This document shows, in pieces, positions 1 to 11,814 of a DNA stretch of 64,000 nucleotides. Each line of letters begins with the position of its first letter. Positions within the stretch are counted from its first letter, which is position 1. Source of the stretch: Avena insularis (taxonomy: Eukaryota > Streptophyta > Magnoliopsida > Poales > Poaceae). The DNA lies in assembly GCA_023614405.1 (NCBI GenBank), contig CM042684.1:470031650-470095649 (forward strand). Direction: 5' to 3'. A model generated the notes under the pieces. It did no database searches, had not been told where the DNA came from, and saw nothing but the letters and a program-made list of their open reading frames with translations. Both the position numbers and the translations under genes were made by a program.

Positions 1-1806
1 ATCTTGAGTGCACTAATGTTGCTAATAAAGATTGTGTGAAGTTTTGTATGAAGGAAAAATTTCAGGTGTATGGAAGGAATGATTAATGAGATGAATGATG
101 GACTAAAGCTCAAGCTTGGGGATGCCACGTGTGTCACCCCAAAAAATATCCAAGAAGTACAAGCGTTAAAGCTTGGGGATGCCCAAGGCATCCCCTTCTT
201 CATCAATAAAAATCCCAGGTTTCTTCCAAACGCTTCATTTTTATTGTTTCATGCACAGTTGTGTTGTTCTTGGAGCGTCTTCTTTTTCATTTTTTGTTTT
301 GGTTTTCGTTTGCTTGGTTTGCTTAGTTTTCTGAATAAATTGGTTGGACCCCCTATTTCAACATTGGTGTTCAAATAGTTTGGTATGGTTTGGAAAAGAG
401 TAGGAAAGCTCATGCTTAAGTGGTAAAGAGAGCTTGTTTTTGACTGTGGCCTATGCTTTATCATTCCATGCTTGATATTGTTTTGGCTTTATGCTTAGTA
501 TTCTTTGCTGTAGCATGACTTGTTATAAACAATTGAGATTGCTTAATGTGCCTTGGATGAATCATGCGTTGTTTTAGCATATTAAAGCATAGTATAGTGG
601 TATTCTCCTTTGATGCTTTATTTGGGTTGACTTGGCGCATGCTCACACCATGTTATGACTATCTCAAGTCACCTTAAGCCTTTATGATCCTTTAGTTTTC
701 AACTTGTAGTATCACTTTATGCTTTGATCAATGATGTTTTATCGCTCTGCATGATTATGGCCATTATTGCTCTCTCGTTTGTCGCTCCCTTACTATTGCT
801 AGCCTTCAATTTCACTGAGTATGTTTGACTCATGTTTCCAACTCCCTAAAACCAAATATTTCCAAAGTGTCCACCATACCTACCTATTAGCATCATTTGC
901 TACTTCCGTGCATATTCAATATGCCTTGTTTTCTTCTGGATAAAATGTTTGCTTGTTATGAGAAAATTAGTTAGTAAAGCTCTCACGAACTTGATGGCAC
1001 ACTTTATTTCCTACACTTAATAAGCCTGAACCATTGTGAACTCTCCATGAAAGTTATATGCTTGCAAATTATAGGGGATTAGCGTAACCGTCACACGGGA
1101 ACGCTTTCAACACTTGTAAATATATACCTAGTTGATACCTTGCTCTTTTGTTTGCGGATGTCGTCGGTGTGAAATAAAAGGGGAGCTTGTAAGTCCATGG
1201 AGTTATGTATGTGTGATAGAGAAATGCCTGGGCCACTGGTCTAATCCATGCTGAAATGGTGGAAACCTGTAGCGTAACCATAATGATATCTATGAAGCAT
1301 TCTTCTTATATAAAAAAAGAGAGATAGCTATTGAGAAAAAGAAAAAAAAGAGATTTATGAAAAGAGGAAAGAGAGAAAAAAGAACCATTTTCCCATGGTA
1401 AATAAGAAGATTGCTGAGATACTCATTGTATGCTTGCCTTGTCATTTTGATATGGGGATTCTTCCGTATCATTGGGCAAGGGGTACCCCGTTGGCGGTTC
1501 TTTCTGATACGCACATATTTACGATGACAAGAACTTACCGGTAACTAAAGTTTAGTAGCATGAGGAGCGGCCCTCGTACTCAAGGGACTTGGGATTTTCA
1601 GTTTATAGTCTGTCAAGCATATAACTCAGATTGGACCTCACTTTCACCTTAACGACATTAAAGATGCTTATGATAGGGGCAATGAGAGCTCAAAACTAAT
1701 GAGTACCATACTTTCAGCATTTGGAAGCCTTTCAAACTTTTGAAAACCTGTTCATTTCCTTGTTGAGTCTTGACACATTCTTTGAGCACTTTCAGAGCAT
1801 AGTGGC

Positions 1807-3414
1807 TGATGGCTCAATACACGGCGCCCAGAAAAGTGCTTGGTGCGTGGTGTTGATGTAGAGCTCATTGGGAACCCCAAGAGGAAGGTATGATGAGCAC
1901 AACAGCAAGTTTCCCTCAGTTATGAAACCAAGGTTTAATCGAACCAGTAGGAGCAAGGAAACACCCCAAAGGTGTTACTAGCTGAGCTTTGGTATGCGCT
2001 ACCGGTGCTAGTAGCAACGTGGAGACCTGCACAACACAACCACAGAACTTTGTCCCCAACTTGCGATGAGGTTGACAATCTCACCGTGTTTTGCGGAAAA
2101 CAAAGGATTAAACTTATCGAATCGAAAGAAGTAAAAATTTGTAGAAAGTAAACACAAAGAAGTAAACAGTTGTAGATTGTATGTAAAGAAAAGGACCGGG
2201 ATCCATAGTTCACTAGAGGTGGCTCTCCTTAGATAGATAACATGCTGGGTGAACAAATTACAGCGGGGCAATTGACAAACACCGATAAAGCAATACATGC
2301 ATATACTAATCATCTTGACTCCTTTGAGACTTGATTGGGCAATACAACATAATACATAGACCGCCATCCAACTGCATCTATGACTAATAATCCACCTTCA
2401 GGTTATCATCCGAACCCCCTCTAGTATTAAGTTGCAAGCAACAGATTATTGCTTACTTAACTACGTAAGGTAAACAATACGATTGCTCTATGAACAAAGG
2501 ATTGTTGTTTTCTCCTAGTAGCAACAGCACATCTAGTACCTTAGAGATTTGTCACTTCCCAGTTACCAGAGGCATGAACCCACTATCGAGCATAAATACT
2601 AACTCTTGGAGTTGCTAGCATCTACTTGGCCAAGATAGCTACTAACAACGGAAAGCATGCAAGATCTCAAATAACAAAGACATGATAGAATCAATAATCA
2701 ATCTGAAATAGCATCTCAATATCCATCGGATCCCCGCAAACACAACATGTATGAATTAAAAATAGATGATCTTGATCATGAACGGAGCTCACAAGATCTA
2801 AACATGAAAGCACAAAGGAGGAGAAACCAGCCATCTAGCTACTACATGGATCCGTAGTCCAAGGATGAACTACTCACGCATCACACCGGAGGCTTGCATG
2901 GTGATGAAGAAGGCCTCGTGGTGAATTCCCTCTCCCAAGGTGCCGAAGAGCAGATCCCCGATCTAGGGACATAGACGACGGCGGCTACAGACTCTTTCGT
3001 GGATTTTTGATTGGGTGCCTAGGGTTTTCATCCCAAGGGCAACTTATAGGCGGAAGGAGAGGCCGAGGGGGTGCTTGGGGTGGCCAGACCACCCCCTGGC
3101 GCGGGTCAGGCCTGGCCGCGCGGCCAGGTGGTGTGGCCGGCCCCAGCCCTTCTCCGTCTCGTATTCTGGCACTTGATCCCTTCCGGAAAAATAGGCACTT
3201 TGGCTTTTGTCCCGTCCAATTCCGGGAATATTCATTTTCTCACTTTCCTAGAACCAAAAACAACAGAAAACAGGCAGCTGGCACTGTGGCTCTTGTTAAT
3301 AGGTTAGTCCAAGAAATCATAATAAAAGTACTCCAAAGTTGGAACAAAACACAAGAAAGTGGATAAAACCAAGCATGGAACATCAAAAATTATAGATACA
3401 TTTGCAATGTATCA
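1807..3414 (-). mobile_element. Solo LTR (gypsy) with perfect 5 bp target duplication
   Basis: This 1608 bp segment begins TGATGGCTC and ends AATGTATCA. Read on the minus strand it starts TGATACATTGC and ends GAGCCATCA, matching the LTR ends seen at 8134 and 12906. It is flanked on both sides by GTGGC (1802-1806 and 3415-3419). Removing it rejoins the host as in the uninterrupted copy around 17332 (AGCATAGTGG then CATTCTTAG). There is no internal domain, so LTR-LTR recombination has deleted the rest of the element. Its U3/R/U5 content parallels 8134-9699 in the opposite orientation. Confidence 0.93.
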
Positions 3415-3810
3415 GTGGCCATTCTTAGTTCTATGTGCATTGTCCCAAGACTTGTTGATTGATGCATACCTTGATATTGCTTGTTTTAAACTATTTGTAT
3501 CTAGTCATTCTTGTAAACTTTGAAGGTGTCCTTTGCATTTATGTTTGCTACTCTATGAGGGACAAGCTGAATGCCACTATGTTATGTTTTCTTTATGTGA
3601 AACAAACAAACGTCTTGCAAAGCATTGTTATTCATGAATATTTTGTTTGTGCCTTTTCATGTTGCATCATAGTTGCTATGTCTTATTGTTAGAACTTTGT
3701 CTTTCATGTTATGATTGAAGTACTATGATCCCAACTTTGAATGGTGCATGTCACCTCAAAAATTATTCTTTCTTTTTATCACTTACCTACTCGAGGACGA
3801 GCAGGAGTTA

Positions 3811-3820
3811 AGCTTGGGGA
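3811..3820 (+). other. Polypurine tract of the gypsy element
   Basis: AGCTTGGGGA lies immediately before the LTR start TGTTCATACATTGC. The same arrangement occurs at 17759-17769 before the 3' LTR of element B. It is the expected plus-strand primer. Confidence 0.8.
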
Positions 3821-5245
3821 TGTTCATACATTGCAAATGTATCTATAATTTTTGATGATCCATGCTTGGTTTTATCCACTTTCTTGTGTTTTGTCCACAC
3901 TTTGGAGTACTTTTCATATGATTTCTTGGACTAACCTATCAACAAGAGCCATAGTGCCAGCTGCCTGTTTTCTGCTATTTGTGGTTCCAGGAAAGTCAGA
4001 AAATGAATATTCTCGGAATTGGACGGGACAAAAGCCAAAGTGCCTATTTTTCCAAAAGACTCTAGGAGCCAAAATATGAGACTTGGGGGGCTGGCCACAC
4101 ACCCAAAGGCTGGGCTGGGCTGGCCGCCAGGGCATGGTGTGGTGGCCCCAGGCACCCCCTCGGTCTCCCTCTTCGCCTATAAGAAGCCTTCTCACCTAAA
4201 AACTTCGGGGGGTTCGACGTTTTTCTAGAAAAAGTTTCGTAGCGCCGCCACCACCGAAGGGGAGATTCTGGGGATAGAAAGTCTCTGTTCCGGCACCCTG
4301 CCGGGACGGGGAAGTGCCCCCGGAGCCATCTCCATCGATCATCACCATCGCTTCTCCATCGACCATCCATGTTTCCCCCATCTATGAGTGAGTAATCCCC
4401 CGTTGTAGGCTATGGGGATGGTAGGGATTGGATGAGATCGTTCATGTAATGGCATCAGATTGTTAGGGCATGGTGCCTAGTATCTTTTATTAGTGCTTTA
4501 TGACTTTGTTGCGACTTGTTGTGCTTAATGCTTGTCACTAGGGCCCGAGTGCCATGATTTCAGATCTGAACTTGTTATTGATTCATTATGATAGTATTGT
4601 TTTTGGTCTTATCTACAAGTTGTATACACACGTTGTTGTCCGGAACCTATGGCCCCGGCGATGTAAATCGGGATAACCGGAAGGGAATGGCTTTGATGTG
4701 AGGATCACATGTGTTCACGGAGTGTTAATGCTTTGCTCCGGTGCTCTATTAAAAGGAGCACATTAATTGCCAGTAGTTCCCTAGAGGCCCCGCTGCAAAC
4801 GGGCTAGCAGGACAAAAGGTGTTGTGCAAGTTCTCATTGCGAGCACGTATGACTATATATGGAACACATGCCTAGGATTATCTAGTACTTGGATGCTTTA
4901 TCTTATTTATCTGCAATTGCCCTATGTTCTGATTGCTATGTGAATTGTCTTGTCCATGCAACGCCCATCCATTCATCCCTATGCCTACCGCACTCGAATC
5001 CTACTGTTTACTGCTATTGTTACTGCTGTCTTTACTTTACTACTGATGTTACTTTGCTATTCTACTACAAAACTGTTGCTACTGATAAACTGTTGTGAGC
5101 AAGATTGTTTCCAAGTGCAGCTGAATTGACAACTCAGTTATTAAGGCTTATAAATATTCTTTGGATCCCCTTGTGTCGAATCAATAAATTGGGTTTCACT
5201 TCCCTTGAAAATACTGCGATACACCCCTATACTTGTGGGTCATCA
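3821..5245 (+). repeat. 3' LTR (1425 bp)
   Basis: It starts TGTTCATACATTGC just after the polypurine tract and ends CTTGTGGGTCATCA. The first ~200 bp parallel the LTRs at 8134 and 17770. The middle (4200-4400) is GC-richer, with a TATAAG-like signal at 4178, and the 3' third is a different subtype from the other LTRs here. Sequence beyond 5245 belongs to another element, so 5245 is an insertion or recombination edge. The 5 bp after it are AGACC, but the matching left duplication would lie outside the window. Confidence 0.8.
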
Positions 5246-5390
5246 AGACCTACTATGAACCAATTGACATGATTCTCTTGCCTAGATTATTATTTTGAGG
5301 AGATTCTTTAGTGTGCTATGATGAGGAATATGTTATACTTACTGTTGTTGAATCAAAAAGTTTTATTTTTGTCTTTCTTCAATGTTTTAG

Positions 5391-6523
5391 ATGATGAACA
5401 CAAGGAGCCAAACTTGTGATCGTGCCACCGCTAGCACTTCTCGGGCTCTCGCTCAAGAGCGCATGGGGATACGGTTCAGGAATGAGCTCCAACGTGATTG
5501 CTTCGACAAGATCAAGAACTGTGAAGTGAAGGCCACCAAGTGGGCTTGCCCCATTATATTGAACCAACTTGGTATTTCTGATGACTTCAATTTACTTTGC
5601 AATAGGGCTGGCCTGCAAAACTTTGTGTACAATGATGTGCCTACTTATCACCGCTTAACTATTGAATTCTTAAGTTTGTTGTAAAGCACCATTAAACTAT
5701 GGCAAGGAGAGGACACGATTTCTTTCCTACTCATGAACAACAACTACACTCTAACATTAGATGAATGGTGTGCATGTTTTAATTTGCCAAACAATTATGA
5801 TAATGCCTTACGCGCATCCTTTACTGGCTTAGACCCTTCCCCTGAACAATATTATAATGGAATGAGTTTCACTACTAGAGTAAGCAAGGGGAAGAATATT
5901 CAACATCCTGAAATTCGTTATTTGTTCTATGTTATTGCTAACACCTTGCAAGCACGTAATGAGTTCACGAGACTCAATGAGGAGGACATCTTAGTCCTCG
6001 CAAAGGCTGCTTACATCAACTGTGGATTCTCACTCAACTTGGGGGCCAATCCTTCCAAAGCCAAGGACCGATCACAGGTGGACGCGTCATCACCGTGCTT
6101 GCCACTGCCCTAGGCATCGACCTAGGTGAGTTGCAACCCGTGCTAGGTGAGCGACGTGTTGGTTTCTCTACTTTAAAGGCTTGTGGAATGCTCACTAGGA
6201 GAGGTGGTGTTTATTACCTGCATATTGCTGGAGCTGGGCGTCTCTACCCTGCTCCTATGCCTAATGGTCTTTTCTCTACCGAGGAAGGACGTTTTCTATA
6301 TGACTTGCAGGTTGAGCAACAACAACCCGAGGAGGAGGTTCTGGAGGAGAATGAGAACCAAGAAGAGGAGCAAGAAGTTCCTTATCAAGAGGAGCAGCCA
6401 CAAACCCGGTTCGCTACATACCAAGACTTCCAAGAACTTGGAGGGACTATGGAGAGGATGCATAGCCTCTGTTTGAACCTCCGAGGAACAACTAGTAACC
6501 TCTCAACTCAATTTGCAAACTAG
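5391..6523 (+). pseudogene. ATHILA ORF-1-like retrotransposon protein, broken
   Basis: The frame from 5391 reads as a protein beginning MMNTRSQTCD and containing PTYHRLTIEFLSLL, then a TAA at 5682-5684. It continues in the same frame through FLLMNNNYTLTLDEWCACF and EIRYLFYVIANTL to about 6050. A frameshift then moves the reading to the frame of 6095-6523, which has a Glu/Gln-rich acidic tail. The order (helical domain, then EEQ-rich coiled tail) and the phrase TYHRLTIEFL resemble the ATHILA ORF-1 family found 3' of pol in plant gypsy elements. The role of that family is unknown. One nonsense codon and one frameshift make it inactive. The family assignment is from recognition only. Confidence 0.6.
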
Positions 6524-8025
6524 AGTAATGACTTTTCCCGCCACCACAATGATTTGAAGGGCTTGCAAAAGCCTAAGCTTGGGGAAGTTTCCTCATGTAT
6601 CTTTATTTGGCGTTCATTTCTTTTATTTATTTCGAGGTTGTGTTTTTAAATTAGAGTTTATAAGTACTTGTGTTGGGTTCCCCAACACTTTATTTTTAGT
6701 TCTTTCTATTTTCTTTCAAGATTTTCTAGCCAAGCTTTGCCATCAATTTTCTATTCTTTAAACTCTCTCTCTCTTAAAAACCACAAAAAGATTCATCCAT
6801 TTTTCCTTATTTTCCCTCTTTCTTTTCTTTCCGCCTCGAGGTTCTCATATATTTGCAGGAGAGTGATCGACTTCGAGTTTCCAAGAAGCAAATAAAAAAG
6901 GAAGAGAGAAGTGGAACCAAACATGAGAGGTATGCCTTATGACTCCCCACTTTGGAAGTTTGAGAAACCCATGCTAGTCAGTAGTAAATATTGAGATATT
7001 ATATTGGTGGAGTGAGTCTTTGCATTGTAGTAAGATTTTTGTTTGCATGGGTAAGTTTTGTTCTAGCTCTCGTAATTAACTAAGTCTTGCCTAAAAATTG
7101 CTAAACAATTGTAATAATAAAAAGTCTCACAATCGAAGGCTTGGGTGTTGTAGTGCTTAGTCTCGAAGGCTTATTTCTAGACACACTCAACACCACTGAA
7201 AATATTGATTGACTTGATAACTCTACTCAAAAGGATTTGTTCGATTGAATTAATGTTTAGCGGTTTTTGTGAGCATGCCAAAGTTTGACTTGTTAATCAT
7301 AAGAATGATATAGCTTTATGTGTGTCAAACTTCATGGGATGCAAAAAACTCCGCTGGCCTACGAACGATCTTCATGGAGGAAACTCCTAGATTTTGACTA
7401 TGAGTTGATTAAACACATGTAGCAGCAATGCTATAGTGGGTAGGATTCTTGGCACTCCCGGGTAGCTGTAATCATGATGGAATCACTCCTCTGGCTATTA
7501 TGAGTTCATTATGCAAAAGGAACAAAAACCTTAATGATGGCATGAGTGTCCATCATAGCCCGATAAACTAATAAAAATCTTTGGTATGATCTCAATTACT
7601 CAAGAACTGAAATTCTTGAAGGACAATGAATAGAAAAGTAGTGCTTGAAAAGTCTTGATTTATTGATGTGGGAGAATTGAGATACTCTAGTGTATATGCT
7701 TCTCATGACAACTCTCACACTCTCAATTTACATGATTATACTTTATTGTTCAAAGGCAAGCCTATGAGTTGATTACATGACATGGAATAAAGTTTACTCA
7801 TCTGAATTATCCATGTTAACAATCATTTTGATGTGCTATAAGGATGCATAAAACCCGTATGATATGCTTGCCATTACTCTATCTATGCTGAAGTTTTTCA
7901 GATTTATGAAGTGGAGGAAACATGAGACTACCAATCATGAGTAAGATCATCATCTCGTTATTTCAGTTTAAATGCTGAGTTCCTTTTTGATTTTAGTTTT
8001 CTTGATCGAGGGCGATCAAGTTTAA

Positions 8026-8133
8026 GCTTGGGGAGGTTGATGGCTTTGAAATATAGCCATCCACGTCCACATTTAAACTAGATATTATTCATATTTTTGA
8101 TGAAATATCTCTCTAAACCCTGCCACTAATGCC
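8026..8133 (+). repeat. Polypurine tract and truncated 3' LTR start
   Basis: AAGCTTGGGGAGG (8026-8038) precedes TGATGGCTTTGAAATATAGCC (8039 on). The LTR stops after 95 bp, where the 5' LTR of element A begins at 8134. The last five bases, ATGCC (8129-8133), should be A's target duplication, but no partner copy is seen because A's right end was lost. Confidence 0.6.
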
Positions 8134-9699
8134 TGATACATTGCAAATGTATCTATAATTTTTGATGTTCCATGCTTGGTTTTATTCACTTTCTTGTGTT
8201 TCGTCCACACTTTGGAGTACTTTTCATATGATTTCTTGGACTAACCTATTAACAAGAGCCACAACCATTTGCTTTTCGCTATTTTGGTTCCGGAAAGTCG
8301 AAAATGAATATTCTCGAATTGACGGACAAAAGCCAAAGTGCCTATTTTTTCGGAAGTCATCAGATGCTAGAATACGAGACATAGAAGGGGGCCGCCACAC
8401 CACCTAGCCACGGCCAGGCTTTGGCCCGTGCAGGGTGGTCGCCGACCCAGACCCCTCGGCCTCTCCTTCCGCCTATAAGATGCCCTCGGGACGAAAACCA
8501 TAAGCACCCGATCAAAAATCCACGAAAGAGTCTATAGCCGCTGTCATATCCATCCCTAGATCGGGAGGGATCTGAAGCTCTTCCCGACACCCTGCCGGAG
8601 AGGGGAATTCACCCTGGAGGCCTTCTCATCACCACGCAAGCCTCCGGTCTGATGCGTGAGTAGTTCATCTCTGGACTACGGATCCATGTAGTAGCTAGAT
8701 GGCTGGTTCTCCTCCTTTGTGCTTTCATGTTTAGATCTTGTGAGCTCCGTTCATGATCAATATCATCTATTTGTAATTCTGCATGTTGTGTTTGCGGGGA
8801 TCCGATGGATATTGAGATGCTATTTCAGATTGATTATTGATTCTATCATGTCTTTGTTATTTGTGATCTTGCATGCTTTCCGTTGTTAGTAGCTATCTTG
8901 GCCAAGTAGATGCTAGCAACTCCAAGAGTTAGTATTTATGCTCGATAGTGGGTTCATGCCTCTGGTAATCTGGGGAAGTGATAGAAATCTCTAAGGTACT
9001 AGATGTGCTGTTGCTACTAGGGAGAAAACAACAATCCTTTGTTCATAGAAAAATCGTATTGTTTACATTACACGCAATTCGTAAAGCAATAATCTGTTGC
9101 TTGCAACTTAATACTGGAGGGGGTTCGGATGATAACCTGAAGGTGGATTATTAGTCATAGATGAAGTTGGATGGCGGTCTATGTATAATGTTGTAATGCC
9201 AAATCAAGTTCCAAAGGATTCAAGATGATTAGTATATGCATGTATTGCTTTCTCGATGTTTGTCAATTGCCCCGCTGTAATTTGTTCACCCAGCATGTTA
9301 TCTATCTTAAGGAGAGCCACCTCTTGTGAACTATGGACCCCGGTCCTTTCTTTTACATACAATCTATAAACTGTTTACTACTTTGTGTTCAGTTTCTGCA
9401 AACTATTACTTCCTTCCATTCGATACGTTTAATCCTTTGTTTTTAGCAAAACCGGTGAGATTGACAACCTCATCGCAAGTTGGGGACAGAGTTCTGTTGT
9501 TGTGTTGTGCAGGTCTCCATGTTGCTACTGGCACCGGTAGTGCGACCTGCCAACGTTCAGCTAGCTATACCTTTGGGGTGTTTCCTTGATCCTACTGGAT
9601 TGATAACCTTGGTTTCGTACTGAGGGAAAACTTGCTGCTGTGCTCATCATACCTTCCTCTTGGGGTTCCCCAACGAGCTCGATATATTTTGGGCCATCA
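8134..9699 (+). repeat. 5' LTR of element A (1566 bp)
   Basis: It starts TGATACATTGCAAATGTATC and ends GGGCCATCA. It is colinear with the reverse complement of the solo LTR at 1807-3414, and with 17770-19233 apart from the first few hundred bases. The GC-rich stretch about 8390-8660 contains a TATAAGATG signal near 8473, a plausible promoter position. Confidence 0.88.
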
Positions 9700-9710
9700 A
9701 GCATATTTTC

Positions 9711-9728
9711 TGTCGCTGTTGCCGGGGA
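9711..9728 (+). other. Primer-binding site (tRNA-Asp type), degenerate
   Basis: TGTCGCTGTTGCCGGGGA lies 11 bp after the LTR end. It differs at two positions from TGGCGCCGTTGCCGGGGA, the complement of the plant tRNA-Asp 3' end. The equivalent site in B (12917-12934) has one difference. Confidence 0.75.
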
Positions 9729-9889
9729 GTCAAGGACATCTTCACAAGGGGAGTCCCTCATAACCAATCTCTTTACTTTGTTATTTTTGTTTTGCTTAAT
9801 TTCTTTTTGCTTTGTTTGCTTGTTTCTTTATCAAAAACAAACACAAAATAGTTTTACTAGTTTGCTTTCTTATTTGAAAACGCAAAAAA

Positions 9890-11814
9890 ATGACTACTCT
9901 TGAAAACACTAAGTTGTGTGACTTCACTAGCACCAACAACAATGATTTTATGAGCACACCTATTGCTCCACCTGTTCCTGAAGATACTTTCTTTAAGATA
10001 AAACCTGCTTTGCTCAATATTGTTATGAGAGAACAATTTACTGGTATTGGTAATGAAGATGCTGCTGCCCATCTAAATAACTTTGTTGAACTTTGTGAGA
10101 TGCAAAAGCATAGGGATGTAGATGGTGATATTATTAAGCTGAAATTGTTTCCTTTCTCTTTGAGAGGAAAAGCTAAGAATGGTTGAATTCCTTAACTAAG
10201 AATAGTATTGATTCTTGGACTAAATGCAAAGATGCTTTCATTGGAAAATACTATCCTCCTGCTAAGATTATATCTATGAGAAGTGAAATAATGAAGTTTA
10301 AACAATCTGATAATGAGCATGTTGCTCAAGCTTGGGAAAGAATGAAATCTTTGGTAAAGAATTGTCCCACTAATGGACTGACTGCTTGGATGATCATCCA
10401 AACTTTTTATGCACGATTGAACTATTCTTCAAGGAACCTATTGGATTCTGCTGCTGGAGGTACCTTTATGACCATCACTTTGGGTGCTGCAACAAAACTT
10501 CTGGACAATATGATGGTTAATTATTCTGAATGGCATACTAAGAGAGCTCCACAAGATAGGAAGGTAAATTATGTTGAGGAAACTTCCTCCTTGAGTGATA
10601 AGATTGATATTATTATGTCTATGATTGTTAATGGGAAATCCCATATTGATCCAAATAATGTTCCTTTAGCTTCTTTGGTTGCTCAAGAAGAGCAAGTTGA
10701 TGTGAACTTCATAAGAAATAACAATTTTGGCGATAATGCTTATAGGAATAATTTTGGTAACAACAATTATAAGCCATATCCTCCCAACAATTGTAATGCT
10801 TATGGAAGTTCCTACAACAATAATAGGAGTGCACCCTCTGAACTTGAAGTTATGCTTAAAGACTTTATTAGTGAACAAACTGCTTTCAATAAAACTATTG
10901 AGGAAAAACTCTCTAATGCTGAAAGAAATATAGCATATTTGGCCGAAGCTCAATCTTCTTTGAATAAAATGGCTGCTAAACCTAAAACTAATGATAATCC
11001 CTTTGCAGCCACTAATGCCATACAAGTAAGAATTGATGAAAATATTAGACTATTAGCTGAATTACATGCTAAGTGGGAAAGAGAAGATGAAATTGCTAGA
11101 AACATTAGTGTTTCTACTATCACTACCACTAGTGTTGAGGCTAGTAATAGTTCTACTACTTTAGATGATAATTTTGATTTTGATCTTGATGGTTGCAATA
11201 TCTCTGAAGTTATTAAGTTCCTACAAAAGTTTGCTAAAAGTCCTAATGCTAGTGCTATGAACATGGCCTTTACAAAACACATTACTGATGCTCTCATAAA
11301 GATTAAAGAAGAAAATATGAAACATAAAGCTTCTATTCCTATAAAACAAGAAGATGGTTGGGAACCCATCATTAATATGAAAGTGAATGACTTTGATTTC
11401 AAAGCTTTATGTGATCTTGATAGTAGTGTTTCTATTATGCCTAGAAGGATTTATGATATGCTTGATTTGCCTCCACTTGAAGATTGTTATTTGAATGTCC
11501 CACTTGATGATAATGCTAAAAATAAACTCATGGGGAGTCTTAATGATGTTCTTATTATGGTTAACAATGCCTATGTCCCTGTTGATTTCTATGTTTTGGA
11601 TGTTGAATGCAATGCTTCTTGCCATATTACTTTGGCAAGACCTTTTATTAGAACTGTTGGTGCCATTATTGATATGAAAGAAGGCACCATTAAATATCAA
11701 CTCCCACTCAAGAAAGGTATAGAACACTTCCCTAAGAAGAGAGAGAAGATTTCTTTTGCCTCTCCTATGAAAACAAAATTTGGTTTTAATGCTTCTTCAT
11801 TCGAGAACACTTGA
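9890..11814 (+). pseudogene. Gag-protease polyprotein of element A, one frameshift
   Basis: The frame starts MTTLENTKLC at 9890. It shows a retrotransposon gag domain (PFSLRGKAK then WTKCKDAFIGKYYPP) that packages element RNA. An Asn-rich segment follows (about 10715-10800), then a helical stretch (10850-11110) and a retropepsin-like region (ALCDLDSSVSIMP at about 11404-11440; RPFIRTVGAIIDM at about 11638). Near 10170 a one-base loss relative to copy B (AAGCTAAGAATGG against AAGCTAAAGAATGG) ends the first frame at 10186, and the rest is open in the frame 10183-11814. The protease has D-L-D where D-T/L-G is usual. No pol domains follow. Being otherwise open over 1.6 kb, it is younger or less decayed than copy B. 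Confidence 0.85.

Larger units (their letters stand above)
1..5245 (+). mobile_element. 3' end of a Ty3/gypsy element (non-coding tail plus 3' LTR), entering from the left edge
   Basis: Positions 1 onward match the post-gag region of element A from 12338 and of element B from 15619, nearly base for base at the start. The segment is therefore the non-coding stretch between gag-protease and the 3' LTR of the same family. It is interrupted by a solo LTR (1807-3414), resumes at 3420, reaches a polypurine tract at 3811-3820 and ends with a 3' LTR at 3821-5245. No ORF in the tail resembles a retroelement protein. Its gag and 5' LTR lie outside the window. The family resembles Triticeae gypsy groups such as Sabrina/WHAM, but I cannot fix the name without a database comparison. 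Confidence 0.82.
5246..8133 (+). mobile_element. 3' internal part of an Athila-like gypsy element, truncated on both sides
   Basis: The segment contains an ATHILA ORF-1-like frame (5391-6523), then about 1.5 kb of non-coding sequence. It ends with a polypurine run (AAGCTTGGGGAGG, about 8026-8038) followed by an LTR start TGATGGCTTTGAAATATAGCC at 8039. That LTR is cut at 8133 by the next element. The start of this LTR resembles the LTR whose minus-strand start lies at 33970, so this fragment and the element at 19234-33970 are probably related families. No gag, protease, RT or integrase remains. Confidence 0.65.

Noticed and set aside
10666..11402. Minus-strand frames opposite gag of element A (119 and 150 codons)
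   Set aside because: They mirror the A/T-rich codons of gag on the opposite strand, and equivalents appear opposite gag of B.
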